Below are positions 1 through 8,853 of a DNA stretch of 41,510 nt, in pieces. Position numbers and translations under genes: made by a program. Under the pieces are notes generated by a model. The model was not told where the DNA came from. It searched no databases and saw only the letters and a list, made by a program, of their open reading frames with translations. The stretch's first letter is position 1, and the number at the start of each line of letters is the position of its first letter. Origin of the DNA: DAITAZ01 sp036824045. Its GTDB lineage: Bacteria; Pseudomonadota; Gammaproteobacteria; Burkholderiales; Rhodocyclaceae. The DNA lies in the NCBI GenBank assembly GCA_036824045.1, contig DAITAZ010000032.1:1-41510 (forward strand), read 5' to 3'.

Positions 1-1595
1 ACCGGCAGGTCGTTGGTGCCGGTGATATGTACGACGATGGTGTGTGTGGCCGTACCGTCGACAGACGTCACGGTCAGGGTATCGGTGGTGGTGGCGCCCT
101 GCGCCAGTGCCTGGGTGGCGGACCGGGTGTTGTCCAGGCTGTAGCCCCAGACGCCGGTTTCGGGGTCAAAGGTGAAGGTGCCGTAGGTTCCCGCCAGGCT
201 CTCCGGCGTCCTGAACTTGCCCTCGCCGGCATCCACGTCCGACGCGGTGAGCTTGCCGCCTGCGGTGGCGTCACCGACCGTGGCGTTGGCCACGCCACCG
301 GCTTCGGTGGTGGCGGTGTCCTCCTCCGCGGATGCGGAGATGCTGGCGTTGTCGTTGGCACCGGTGATGTTGACGGTGATGGTCTTGGTCGCCGTGCCAT
401 CAAGGGAGGTGACCGTCAGGCTGTCCGCGGCGGCAGCGCCACCCTTGAGCGCCTGGGTAGCGTCCCGGGCATCGTCCAGGGTGTAGCCCCAGACGCCCGT
501 GGTGGCATTGAAGGTAAACGTGCCATAGGTGCCGTTCAGGGTGGCGGGGGTGGCGAACTTGTTTTCCCCGCCATCGATGTCGGTCACGGTGAGCTTGCCG
601 GAGGCTGCTGCGTCGCCGGCGGTGCCGTTGGCCGCGCCACCGGCTTCGACGACCACGGTGTCCTCGGTGGAGGACAGGGCGATGCTGGCGCCGTCATTGC
701 TGCCGGTGAGCGTGACCACCACGGTCTTGGAAACGGAAGCGCCCTGGGAGTCGGTGATGGTCACCGTGTAAGTCTGGGAAACCGATTGCCCGCCCCGCAG
801 GGTATCCAGGGCGCGATCGGCGACGGAGAAATTCCACCCCACCGAGCGGGTCGCCGGGTCCAGCGTGCCCAAGGTGAGCGTGCCGAGATAGGAACTGGCA
901 CCGCCGGGCGCCAGCGTGAGCGTGGCGGTGTGGCGATCGACCGCATCGGTATCCAGGAACTGGATGGTGCCCGAGGCAGTATCGGCCAGGGTGCTCCCCT
1001 GCAGGCCGGTTCGCTCGACTACGGTCGCCGTCGCGGTGGTACCTGCGTGATCAATCGTGGGCGCGCCATTGCGCAACCCCACGAAGTCGGTTCGGCTCAG
1101 GGCAACAGTGCCCGTGAGCTGGACGACCAGGTCAGCCACGCCGTCGCCGTTGGTATCGACGTTGACCAGGGTGTTGGCGCCGGAAGCGCTGGTCCAGACG
1201 CCATTGGCCCGGGGCCCCGTGCCCCAGATGGCGCCACCCGAGACAATCCCGGTCAGGTCGATCTTGTCGGTCCCGACTGTAAAGTCGCGAATGATGTCGC
1301 GGCTGGCCGAGGAGGAATCTCCAGCCGAAAAAACGAAGGTGTCAGCACCATCGCCGCCGATCAGCAAATCCGCGCCGGTTCCGCCAATCAGGCGGTCGTT
1401 GCCCGTCCCGCCGATCAGGGAATCATTGCCCGCCCCGCCCAGCAGCGTGTCATTGCCTTCGCCGCCGTCGATGTAGTCGGACCCGGCGCCGGCATCCACG
1501 TAGTCGTCCCCGCCCCGGGCGTAGATCTGGTCATTGCCCGTCGTGGCAAAGGTGCTCAGGTTTTCGCTGCTGTCGCTACCGTACTTAATGGCCAT
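1..1595 (-). CDS. RTX/VCBS-repeat surface adhesin, 3' end outside window
   Basis: The frame is open from an ATG at 1595 to the left edge, so the protein is at least 531 residues and incomplete. Residues about 20-86 are a run of RTX nonapeptides (GGxGNDxL type, e.g. GGAGNDSL, GGTGNDRL), ending in GADTFVF and a DIIRDF segment as in serralysin/M10-C type calcium beta-rolls. The rest is tandem VCBS/cadherin-like units of about 112 residues, each closing with (I/L)TGxND; units end near 690-715, 347-372 and 10-28. Such proteins are exported by type I secretion and act at the cell surface in adhesion or biofilm formation. The start is supported by an AGGA element about 10 bases upstream. The exporter genes lie just upstream on the same strand. 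RTX repeats normally sit at the C terminus; here they open the protein. A secreted enzyme with a distal catalytic domain is the alternative. Confidence 0.85.
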   Translation of the reverse strand, partial: MAIKYGSDSSENLSTFATTGNDQIYARGGDDYVDAGAGSDYIDGGEGNDTLLGGAGNDSLIGGTGNDRLIGGTGADLLIGGDGADTFVFSAGDSSSASRDIIRDFTVGTDKIDLTGIVSGGAIWGTGPRANGVWTSASGANTLVNVDTNGDGVADLVVQLTGTVALSRTDFVGLRNGAPTIDHAGTTATATVVERTGLQGSTLADTASGTIQFLDTDAVDRHTATLTLAPGGASSYLGTLTLGTLDPATRSVGWNFSVADRALDTLRGGQSVSQTYTVTITDSQGASVSKTVVVTLTGSNDGASIALSSTEDTVVVEAGGAANGTAGDAAASGKLTVTDIDGGENKFATPATLNGTYGTFTFNATTGVWGYTLDDARDATQALKGGAAAADSLTVTSLDGTATKTITVNITGANDNASISASAEEDTATTEAGGVANATVGDATAGGKLTASDVDAGEGKFRTPESLAGTYGTFTFDPETGVWGYSLDNTRSATQALAQGATTTDTLTVTSVDGTATHTIVVHITGTNDLP

Positions 1596-2077
1596 GCTGT
1601 CTTGTCCTGTCAGAGCCGAAGGCTGGTGCGAACGAACAGGCGTCCGCATTGACCCGACTTCCCGCGGCAGAGTTATGAATTTCGAAGAGCAGTGATTCCG
1701 AGTACCGCCGTAGCGGTTTTTCACAATCATGCTTCCTGCAAAAATCTACTGCCCGCGGCCGGTGATTCATATTGCCCTTTGGTCTAATTGCCCTTTGGTA
1801 CAGGTCGAAAAGATCACGCCCGGCGCAAACTCATAACCGCCTGAAAGAACGTTGTTTTCAAAGAATATTTCAGAGCCGCCGAAATGCCATGGGGAAGCAC
1901 AACAACAGGGCTGGCAAGCACCAATACGGTGCACAACAATCCGGATCACATAGCCCGGAATCCGTGCGCCACAATGATTGAAAACGCCCAATCCGCACAT
2001 CCGGAAAGGACAAAAGCACCCCGCGGGCAGGCCTGAGGAAGAGTGGTAGCGGAAAGGGGGAAAGCGGTGGGGGCGGG
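1596..2077. other. Intergenic leader of the adhesin gene
   Basis: No convincing gene is seen. The stretch is less GC-rich than its surroundings and separates the regulator gene from the adhesin start, so it probably holds the adhesin's own promoter on the minus strand. The only clear structure is a pair of direct repeats described separately. Confidence 0.6.
1771..1799. repeat. Two perfect 13-bp direct repeats, candidate operator
   Basis: ATTGCCCTTTGGT occurs at 1771-1783 and again at 1787-1799, separated by CTA, i.e. 16 bp apart. It lies about 180 bp upstream of the adhesin start. Tandem identical words in a promoter region suggest a binding site for a dimeric regulator, though a chance short duplication is possible. 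Confidence 0.5.
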
Positions 2078-2722
2078 TCAGCCCTTGCTGGCAGTGGTGA
2101 CCAGCAGGGCAAGCTTGAGGCGGTCGTCCACGCCGAGCTTGCGGAAGATTTCGGTCAGGTGGGCCTTGACGGTGCGCTCGGAGATGTCGAGCAGGCGGGC
2201 GATCTGCTTGTTGCTCTCGCCGCTGCCCACCAGGGCGGCGATCTGTCGCTCCCGTTCGGTCAGGGAGGCGATCTGGCTGGCAATCGTGGCCCGGGAACGG
2301 TCCGAGCGGCGGGCGCCCTGGCTGCTGGCCCGATCCACCAGGCGGGCTACGATGTCCCGCCGGATCCACAGTTCGCCCGCCCCGACGGCCCGGATCAGAC
2401 GGCCAATGGCGTCAGCTTCAAGTTGGGGGCTGGCGATGCCGCGCACCCCCAGCTCGAACAAGCCAAGCTGCTGCTCGTCGTCCAGTGGGTCGGCCAGTAC
2501 CACCAGCCGGGCCCGGGGCGCTTGTTCGCGCAGGGCGGCGATTCCCGCCTGCCCGCCCAGATCGGGAAAACCGGCATCCAGCAGCACGACGTCCGGCCGG
2601 TAACGGATGAGCGCATCCTTGAGCCGGCCAAGGTCAGCCGCTTCCAGCACCACGTCAAACGCGAGCAGGGCGGGCTTCCAGGCGTGGATCAGTTGGGCGG
2701 ACGTACTGGCGAGGAGCAGCAT
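2078..2722 (-). CDS. NarL/FixJ-family regulator with degenerate receiver
   Basis: A 214-residue protein. The N-terminal half has the receiver fold, with Asp49 in VVLLDAGFPD at the phospho-acceptor position. The usual acidic pair near the N terminus is missing (MLLLASTSAQ) and the conserved Lys of the last strand is replaced (GIASPQ instead of a xLLKD-like motif). The C-terminal half is a LuxR-type helix-turn-helix (LTERERQIAAL, SNKQIARLL, ERTVKAHLTEI). It begins 8 bases after the HlyD gene, so it is probably cotranscribed with the exporter. It is a plausible transcription regulator of the adhesin gene that follows. The receiver may work without phosphorylation. No partner kinase is next to it. 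Confidence 0.88.
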   Translation of the reverse strand: MLLLASTSAQLIHAWKPALLAFDVVLEAADLGRLKDALIRYRPDVVLLDAGFPDLGGQAGIAALREQAPRARLVVLADPLDDEQQLGLFELGVRGIASPQLEADAIGRLIRAVGAGELWIRRDIVARLVDRASSQGARRSDRSRATIASQIASLTERERQIAALVGSGESNKQIARLLDISERTVKAHLTEIFRKLGVDDRLKLALLVTTASKG

Positions 2723-2730
2723 GGGGGCGT

Positions 2731-4161
2731 TCAGCGCTCGCGCAGGGCTGCCTGCTTGGTCTTGATGATGGGTTTCATCAAGTACTGGAGGACGGTCTTG
2801 CGCCCGGTCATGATGTCCACCTGCGCCACCATGCCCGGGAGGATCGCCACCTCCTTGTCGCTACCGCTGAGCTTGTTGCTGCGGGTGCGCACGCGCACCA
2901 GGTAGTAGGCCTCCGGACGCTCGCCCGGGCGCTCGGGCACCAGGGTGTCGGCGCTGATGTGCTCCAGGGTGGCCGGGAATCCCCCATAAATGGAAGAATC
3001 GTAGGCGGTGAGCTTGACGAAGGCCTCCTGCCCGGGCCGCAGGAAGGCGATGTCGGCGGGCCGAATCCGGGCCTCCACCAGCAGGGTGTCGTCAGCGGGC
3101 ACGATCTCGGCCAGGTCGTAACCGGGTTGCACCACGCCCCCCACGGTGGTCACCTTGAGCTGCTTGACCACACCGCTGACCGGCGCCCGCACGAGGGTGC
3201 GGATCACCCGATCTTCCAGGCCCACATTGGCGGCGCTGATGGCGTTTTGCTCGCCGCGGGCGAGGTTGAGCTCCCGCGCGGCGTCGGCGCGGAAACGGGC
3301 GGTTTGTTCGCCCATCTTGTCCTGGATCTCGCGCACCGCCGCTTCGAGCCGGGGAATGGAGAGCCGGGTCGCGTCCAGATCGCCCTTGAGGTCATTGACC
3401 TGGCGCTCCTGGCGCAGCAACTCCACCTCCGACACCACACCCTGACGGGCCAGCGGGCGTGTCAGTTCCAGTTCCCGGCTGGCCAGGGCGAGACTGTCGC
3501 GCAACTGGCCTTCGCGGCTGCGCTTTTCGGCCAGTTCGCGCCGGCGCTGCTCCGCCTGCTGCTGCAGCACGGCCAGGTTGGCCTGCTGCTCCCGCTGGCG
3601 GTTGTCGAACAGGGATTTCTCCTGGGAAACCAGCCCGGCGTTTTCCTGGGCCAGGTCTGCCGGGGCCACGAAGGGCTGGCCGCCTGCCTCGGCGGAAAGG
3701 CGGGCGATGCGGGCGCGCAGGGCATCATCCTTGGCCTTGCCTTCGCCCAGGGAGGAGGAGAAGCGGGTGGGGTCGATGCGCATGATCACGTCCCCCTGTT
3801 GCACGGTCTGCCCTTCCCGCACCTGGATCTCGGAGACGATGCCGCCCTCCAGGTTCTGCACTTTCTGCACCTGGCGGGAGGGAATGACCTTGCCCTCGCC
3901 GACCGCCACCTCGTCCACCTCCGACAGCCCGGCCCAGACCAGGGCGACGACCACGAACACGCCGCACAGCAGCACCATGGCCCGCGACATCGGCCGGGGC
4001 CCCACCATCACGGCGGCGCTTGCTTCGCGCATGAACTCGGAATCGTTGTGGGCTCCACCGAAATGGCGCCCCACCCGCCCCAGCCAGGCAGGCACCCCGC
4101 CGGAGGACGGCTTGGGCGGGTGGGCGGCGTTCTTGGCGGCATCCTCAGCGTGCTGCGACAC
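2731..4161 (-). CDS. HlyD/LapC-type type I secretion membrane fusion protein
   Basis: A 476-residue periplasmic adaptor linking an inner-membrane ABC exporter to a TolC-like pore. One membrane segment lies at about residues 59-79 after a cytosolic tail. It is followed by a first half-lipoyl segment (VGEGKVIPSRQVQKVQNLEGG, then EIQVREGQTVQQGD), a long coiled coil rich in Gln/Arg/Glu, the second half-lipoyl segment (RTLVRAPVSGVVKQL) and a beta-barrel ending in LPGMVAQVDI. The length is normal for the LapC/PrtE branch. Its ATG lies inside the end of the exporter gene (17-base overlap), which implies translational coupling. No TolC-like partner is in the window. Confidence 0.93.
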   Translation of the reverse strand: MSQHAEDAAKNAAHPPKPSSGGVPAWLGRVGRHFGGAHNDSEFMREASAAVMVGPRPMSRAMVLLCGVFVVVALVWAGLSEVDEVAVGEGKVIPSRQVQKVQNLEGGIVSEIQVREGQTVQQGDVIMRIDPTRFSSSLGEGKAKDDALRARIARLSAEAGGQPFVAPADLAQENAGLVSQEKSLFDNRQREQQANLAVLQQQAEQRRRELAEKRSREGQLRDSLALASRELELTRPLARQGVVSEVELLRQERQVNDLKGDLDATRLSIPRLEAAVREIQDKMGEQTARFRADAARELNLARGEQNAISAANVGLEDRVIRTLVRAPVSGVVKQLKVTTVGGVVQPGYDLAEIVPADDTLLVEARIRPADIAFLRPGQEAFVKLTAYDSSIYGGFPATLEHISADTLVPERPGERPEAYYLVRVRTRSNKLSGSDKEVAILPGMVAQVDIMTGRKTVLQYLMKPIIKTKQAALRER

Positions 4162-6319
4162 GAATCTCTCCTTGCGCCAGCGCGGCCAGCACTTTCTCCT
4201 TGGGTCCGTCAGCCACCACCCGGCCCTGATCCATGACGATCAGGCGATCCACCAGGCTGAGCAGCGAACTGCGGTGGGTGACGAGAATGAGCGTGCGATT
4301 GCCCAGGCGGCTCTTGAGGCGGGCTTTGAGTTGCTCTTCGGAGCGGTTGTCCATGGCGCTGGAAGGCTCGTCCAGCAGCAGGATGGGGGGTTCGTCCAGA
4401 TCGGCCCGGGCAATGGCCACCGCCTGCCGCTGGCCGCCCGAGAGTCCCTCGCCGCGCTCGCCCACCTGCCGATCAAACCCCTGGGGATGGCCATCGACGA
4501 ACTCGTTCACCCCGCCCAGCCAGGCGGCGCGCAGCACTGCCGCGTCGTCCGCCGCCGGATTGCCGAGGACGATGTTGTCGCGCACGCTGCCGTAGAAGAG
4601 CATCACATCCTGGGGCACGTAGCCGATGTCGCGGCGAACGGCGGCCGGGTCCATCTGGCGGGATTCGGTGCCGTCGAGCAGGACGGAGCCGCTGTCCGGG
4701 TCGTAGAGACCGAGGATCAGCTTTTCCAGGGTGGTCTTGCCCGACCCCACCCGGCCGATGATGCCCACCCGCTCCCCGGCCTTGATGCGGAAAGACAGGT
4801 TGGAGAGTGCGGGCAGTTGCTGGCCGGGATAGGTAAAACTCACATCGCGGAACTCGATGGCGCCTTCCAGCCGCGGGCGGATCACGAACTTCTTGTCCGC
4901 GGGGCGCTCCACCGGCAGGTTCATCATCCGGTCCAGCGACGAGAGCGAGGCCATGGACTGCTGGTAGCGGGTGAGCAGCGTTGCCACCTGCGCCAGGGGC
5001 GCCAGCACCCGCCCGCCAAGGATGGTGCAGGCGATCAGGCCACCGGTGGTGAGCCGGTCTTCAGCGATGAGATAGACACCGGCCACCACCAGCGCCAGGT
5101 TGGCGAACTGCTGGACAAAAGACGAGAAGTTGACGCCGATGCTGGAAAGCAGCCGGGAGCGCATGCTCAGGCTGGCCATGTGGCCGATGGTCTGCTCCCA
5201 CTTCAACTGGGCAGGGCTCTCGGCCCGCATGGTCTTGATGGTCTCCAGCCCGACCAGGGTCTCGATCAGGGTGGCCTGCCGCTGGGAGGCGTAACGGAAG
5301 CTGGCCTTGACGACCTCCGACAGGGGCCAAAGCAGCGCCAGGTTTACCAGCAGGACGACAGGGATGGCCATCACCACGATCCACCCCAGCGAGCCCCCCA
5401 CCCAGAAGATGGCGGCCACGAAGAGCAGTACGAAGGGCAGGTCCACCAGGGTGGTGATGGTGGCGGAGGTGAGGAACTCCCGGAAGGACTCGAACTCCTG
5501 CAGGTTGCTGGCGAAGGCCCCCACCGAAGGCGGACGGGCCGCGGCGCGGATGCCCATCACCCGTTCGAAGATATTGGCCGACAGGATCACGTCGATGCGT
5601 TTGCCCGCGGTATCCACGAAATACCCCCGCAGCACCCGCACCATCAGGTCGAACAGGAGCACCAGGCCCACGCCGATGGCCAGCGCCCACAGGCTTTCCA
5701 GCGCCCGGTTGGGCACCACCCGGTCATACACGTTCATGGTGAACAGAGGCATCACCAGCGCGAACAGGTTGATGAGCAGGGAGGCCACCAGGACTTCCGC
5801 GTAAATCGGCCAGGACTGGGACACCACACCCCAGAACCAGTGCCGGGCGCGGGGGATGGCGCTGGTGGCGCTGCGCTCGTCCAGGCGATGCGCGGTGCGG
5901 ACGAAAATGGCGTACCCGGAATGGAGCGCCTCCAGCTCGGTCTGGCTGATCAGCCGCTCGCCGCCGCCGGATTCGGGCAGGACCACCCGCACCATGCCCC
6001 CTCCGTCGCTGCCCACCAGCACACAGGCGCCCCGGTCCTTGAGGAGCAACACCGCAGGCAGCACCAGCGGCGAGATGTCGGGCAGGGTCCGCCGCACCAC
6101 CTTGGCCGAGAGTCCGGCCCGCTCGGCGGCACGGATGAAAAGATCCGGCGTCAGGCGGTCGCCCTCCACGGGGAGGCCGGCCAGCAGGATGTCCACCGGC
6201 ATGGGCTGGCCGAGCAAACGCGCCATCACCCCCAGGCACCCGGTCAACGGGTCATCCGGTGCCCGGTCCAGCGGACTCAGGGCCCAGTCGGACCTCACCG
6301 CGTTGCTCTCTGTTCGCAT
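4145..6319 (-). CDS. LapB-type type I secretion ABC transporter (permease-ATPase)
   Basis: A 724-residue half-transporter. Residues about 20-150 form a C39-like domain: DPLTGCL keeps a Cys, but the His and Asp of the peptidase triad are not where expected, as in adhesin exporters with a non-cleaving C39-like domain. Residues about 165-450 are the six-helix membrane domain (PIYAEVLVASLLINLFALV onward). The ATPase domain has Walker A GRVGSGKT near residue 520, signature LSGGQRQ near 626 and Walker B ILLLDEPSS near 648, followed by the H-loop VTHR. It powers export of an RTX protein, most simply the adhesin encoded at 1-1595. The start is supported by a GAGAAGG element upstream. It is first in the operon exporter > adaptor > regulator. 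Confidence 0.94.
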   Translation of the reverse strand: MRTESNAVRSDWALSPLDRAPDDPLTGCLGVMARLLGQPMPVDILLAGLPVEGDRLTPDLFIRAAERAGLSAKVVRRTLPDISPLVLPAVLLLKDRGACVLVGSDGGGMVRVVLPESGGGERLISQTELEALHSGYAIFVRTAHRLDERSATSAIPRARHWFWGVVSQSWPIYAEVLVASLLINLFALVMPLFTMNVYDRVVPNRALESLWALAIGVGLVLLFDLMVRVLRGYFVDTAGKRIDVILSANIFERVMGIRAAARPPSVGAFASNLQEFESFREFLTSATITTLVDLPFVLLFVAAIFWVGGSLGWIVVMAIPVVLLVNLALLWPLSEVVKASFRYASQRQATLIETLVGLETIKTMRAESPAQLKWEQTIGHMASLSMRSRLLSSIGVNFSSFVQQFANLALVVAGVYLIAEDRLTTGGLIACTILGGRVLAPLAQVATLLTRYQQSMASLSSLDRMMNLPVERPADKKFVIRPRLEGAIEFRDVSFTYPGQQLPALSNLSFRIKAGERVGIIGRVGSGKTTLEKLILGLYDPDSGSVLLDGTESRQMDPAAVRRDIGYVPQDVMLFYGSVRDNIVLGNPAADDAAVLRAAWLGGVNEFVDGHPQGFDRQVGERGEGLSGGQRQAVAIARADLDEPPILLLDEPSSAMDNRSEEQLKARLKSRLGNRTLILVTHRSSLLSLVDRLIVMDQGRVVADGPKEKVLAALAQGEIRVAAR

Positions 6320-6534
6320 GCTTGCCTTCTCAGGGGTTTTGCGCTCAATACTAGGAGGAAGCCCGCAGCCGACAGAGGAAAGCCGTCACGGCTGCAACGC
6401 CATGTTTTTTTAGGGACACGAAGCACCTTCTGGCAGCGCGGGTGACCACTTCGTCATTTATCGGCGCGAAGTGGAGAAACTCGAGTCCCCTACCGGCTCG
6501 TGGCGCAATCCGGCGGCGCTACAAGGGCTTCGGG

Positions 6535-6540
6535 TAAAAT
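6535..6540 (+). promoter_or_regulatory. Possible -10 element (TAAAAT) before the UbiH-family gene
   Basis: CGGGTAAAAT lies 31 bases upstream of the ATG at 6571. No good -35 box is visible, so this is a weak call. Confidence 0.3.
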
Positions 6541-6570
6541 TGGTTCTTTCAAGCGTTGGGCGGGAAAACG

Positions 6571-7728
6571 ATGACCAAGGTGGACATCCTGGTGGTGGGG
6601 GCGGGGTTGGCGGGAGCCGGCTTTGCGGCGGCATTGCGGGGCAGCCGCTATTCCCTGGCGGTGGTGGAAGGACGCCCTCCCGCCTTTCCTTCCGGCTGGG
6701 ATGCCCGGGTCTACGCCATCAGCGCGGCGAGCAAGCGCTTTCTTTCCGGCATCGGCATCTGGCAACACCTGGACCCCGCGCGGATGGCCCCCGTGTACGA
6801 CATGGAAATCCACGGCGACCGGGGCGGACGGCTGGATTTCTCCGCCTACGAAAGCGGGGTGGACGAACTGGCCTGGATCATGGAATCCAGCCTGATGCAG
6901 CGGGAACTGTGGGAGACCATTCGCCGCCAGGCCAACATCCGCCTCGTCTGCCCCGGCACCCCCCAGCGGCTGAGCTTTGCACCGGACTGCGCCACCCTCA
7001 CACTGGCAAGCGGCGAAGAGATCCAGGCCGCGCTGGTGGTGGCCGCCGACGGAGCCCGCTCCTGGGTGCGGCAGGCCGCAGGGCTGATCAGCCAGGCAAC
7101 GCCTTACAACCAGAAGGGCGTGGTGGCCAATTTCCGCACGGCAAAGCCCCATCGCAACGTGGCTTTTCAGTGGTTCCGGCCCGATGGGGTGCTGGCATAC
7201 TTGCCCCTGCCCGGCAACCTGATGTCCATGGTCTGGTCCACGCCGGACGACCATGCGGACGAACTGGTGGCGCTCCCGCCCGAAGCGCTCTGTGCGCGGG
7301 TGGCCGAGGCGGGCCAACACACACTGGGGGATCTCGAACTGGTCACGCCCGCTGCGGGCTTCCCGCTGCGGCTGCTGCGCGTGCCCAAGGTGGTGGCGCC
7401 CCGGCTGGCGCTGATTGGCGATGCAGCCCACGGCATTCACCCCCTCTCGGGTCACGGCATCAATCTCGGCTACCAGGATGCCCGGGTGCTGGCCGAGGAA
7501 CTGCTTGCCCTCTCGGCAGTACGCGACTGCGGTGATTACTGGACCCTGCGCCGTTACGAACGCAAACGCGCGGAAGAGGTGAACCTGCTGCAACTCACCA
7601 CCCACGGCCTGCAACGCCTGTTCCTGCCCCAGAACCCGCTGCTCGCGGGTCTGCGCAACGCCGGGCTGGAACTCACCAACCGTTTGCCGATCGTACGCAA
7701 CGTCCTGGTGCGCTACGCACTGGGCTAA
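6571..7728 (+). CDS. UbiH/UbiF/COQ6-family FAD-dependent monooxygenase
   Basis: A 385-residue flavoprotein of the ubiquinone-ring hydroxylase family. It has an N-terminal Rossmann motif (ILVVGAGLAGAGFAAAL), the central DG-type motif (VVAADGARSWVRQAAG) and the family signature near the C terminus (LALIGDAAHGIHPLSGHGIN). These families add hydroxyl groups to the quinone ring during aerobic ubiquinone synthesis; which carbon is modified cannot be read from sequence. The ATG at 6571 was chosen over a TTG five codons upstream because it places the glycine motif at the usual distance from the N terminus. It is followed after 13 bases by the DsbC-like gene. Confidence 0.9.
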   Translation: MTKVDILVVGAGLAGAGFAAALRGSRYSLAVVEGRPPAFPSGWDARVYAISAASKRFLSGIGIWQHLDPARMAPVYDMEIHGDRGGRLDFSAYESGVDELAWIMESSLMQRELWETIRRQANIRLVCPGTPQRLSFAPDCATLTLASGEEIQAALVVAADGARSWVRQAAGLISQATPYNQKGVVANFRTAKPHRNVAFQWFRPDGVLAYLPLPGNLMSMVWSTPDDHADELVALPPEALCARVAEAGQHTLGDLELVTPAAGFPLRLLRVPKVVAPRLALIGDAAHGIHPLSGHGINLGYQDARVLAEELLALSAVRDCGDYWTLRRYERKRAEEVNLLQLTTHGLQRLFLPQNPLLAGLRNAGLELTNRLPIVRNVLVRYALG

Positions 7729-7741
7729 CCTGGAGAAAAGA

Positions 7742-8467
7742 ATGAAAGCAACCCTGATCGCCACTTCGCTGACCCTGGCGCTCACCCTGACCGGCGGCAC
7801 CGCGTTCGCCCAGGCCGACGCCAAGATGGAAGCGGTTCGCAAGGCGATCGAACAGAAGACCGGCGAAAAGGTGGAGAGCGTCACCAAAGCCCCGCTGGGC
7901 CTGTACGAGGTCTTCGTGAATGGCGAACTGATCTACACCGACGAAGGCGTCAATTACATTTTTGCCGGCAACCTGTTCGACGCCAAGACCATGCAAAGCC
8001 TGACCCAGGCCCGGATGCAGAAGCTCAGCAGCATCAACTTCAGCGAACTGCCCCTGGATCTGGCGATCAAGCAGGTGCGCGGCAAGGGCACCCGGGTCAT
8101 CGCCCTCTTCGAAGACCCCAACTGCGGGTATTGCAAGCGTTTCGCCAAGGATCTGCAGAAGGTGGAAGACCTTACCGTCTATTCCTTCGTCTATCCCATC
8201 CTGGGCAAGGACTCGCTGGACAAGAGCAAGTCCGTCTGGTGCTCCGCCGACCGCACCAAGGCCTGGCGGGACTGGATGCTCGATGGCGTGAAACCCGCCG
8301 CGGCCCCCACCTGCGACACCGGCGCCATCCAGAAGATCGTGGATCTGGGCCGCAAGCTGCGGGTCAACGGCACCCCCACCATCTTCTACGCCGACGGTAC
8401 CCGGGTGGGGGGCGCCATCCCCGTGGCCAAGCTGGAAGAACAACTCAAGACCGTCGGCAAGAACTGA
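7742..8467 (+). CDS. dsbC: DsbC/DsbG-like periplasmic disulfide isomerase
   Basis: A 241-residue exported protein. It has a signal peptide ending about AFAQA, an N-terminal dimerisation domain (KPxxxYEV-like GLYEVFVNGELIYT) and a thioredoxin fold with active site CGYC (Cys128-Cys131) and the cis-Pro motif GTPTIFY. In the periplasm DsbC reshuffles wrong disulfides and is kept reduced by DsbD. A second Cys pair (SVWCSAD, PTCDTG) matches the structural disulfide of the family. A GGAGA ribosome site precedes the ATG. It is probably cotranscribed with the monooxygenase upstream. Confidence 0.92.
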   Translation: MKATLIATSLTLALTLTGGTAFAQADAKMEAVRKAIEQKTGEKVESVTKAPLGLYEVFVNGELIYTDEGVNYIFAGNLFDAKTMQSLTQARMQKLSSINFSELPLDLAIKQVRGKGTRVIALFEDPNCGYCKRFAKDLQKVEDLTVYSFVYPILGKDSLDKSKSVWCSADRTKAWRDWMLDGVKPAAAPTCDTGAIQKIVDLGRKLRVNGTPTIFYADGTRVGGAIPVAKLEEQLKTVGKN

Positions 8468-8853
8468 TCGCCCCCGCGTTCCGGCCCTGGCGGGTCGGGT
8501 GCGAGCACCGCGCCCGGCCCCGGCCCTGGACAACCGTCTTTCCCGACCCAATCTGGGGCAAGGCCCCGTTCCCCGCCCATGATTGGGCCGCGCGCCTCCT
8601 CACGGTGCAAGCCGTGTTCCCGCCCGGACCTCCCGGCGCCCCCTGCGATGCCCCGTAAAGCCCGCCAATTCAAGCGCCTAACCGCCAGGCATGGCCCGGG
8701 CGGCAGAGGGAACGCTTCTTGCTAAAGTCCTCCGTATAAGAAAACAATCAAGCCAGCGCCCACGTCGGTGCGGAGGAGGGAGGTCAGTCGATACCAATAA
8801 CGCTCACACGGCGGCGGCAAGCATCCTCGATGCCCCGCGGCCCAGGAGGTTTC
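8468..8853. other. Intergenic region upstream of nifA
   Basis: No gene is supported here. It must hold the nifA promoter. A possible sigma-54 element is listed separately. A near-match to a NifA site, TGT-N10-ACC at 8614-8629, was not accepted. Confidence 0.6.
8708..8723 (+). promoter_or_regulatory. Weak sigma-54-like element upstream of nifA
   Basis: GGGAACGCTTCTTGCT keeps the invariant GG-N10-GC spacing and a good -12 half (TTGCT). The -24 half matches TGGCAC at only four of six bases. It lies about 130 bases before the nifA ATG. Confidence 0.3.

Noticed and set aside
27..1652. Long plus-strand open frame of 541 codons
   Set aside because: It is antisense to the adhesin, whose minus-strand reading shows clear RTX and VCBS repeats. 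High GC opens such shadow frames.
3578..6445. Plus-strand open frame of 955 codons
   Set aside because: It mirrors the HlyD and ABC genes; its translation is His/Gln/Arg-rich with no domain motifs.
8614..8629. TGT-N10-ACC resembling a NifA site upstream of nifA
   Set aside because: The last base breaks the consensus and no strong sigma-54 promoter follows.
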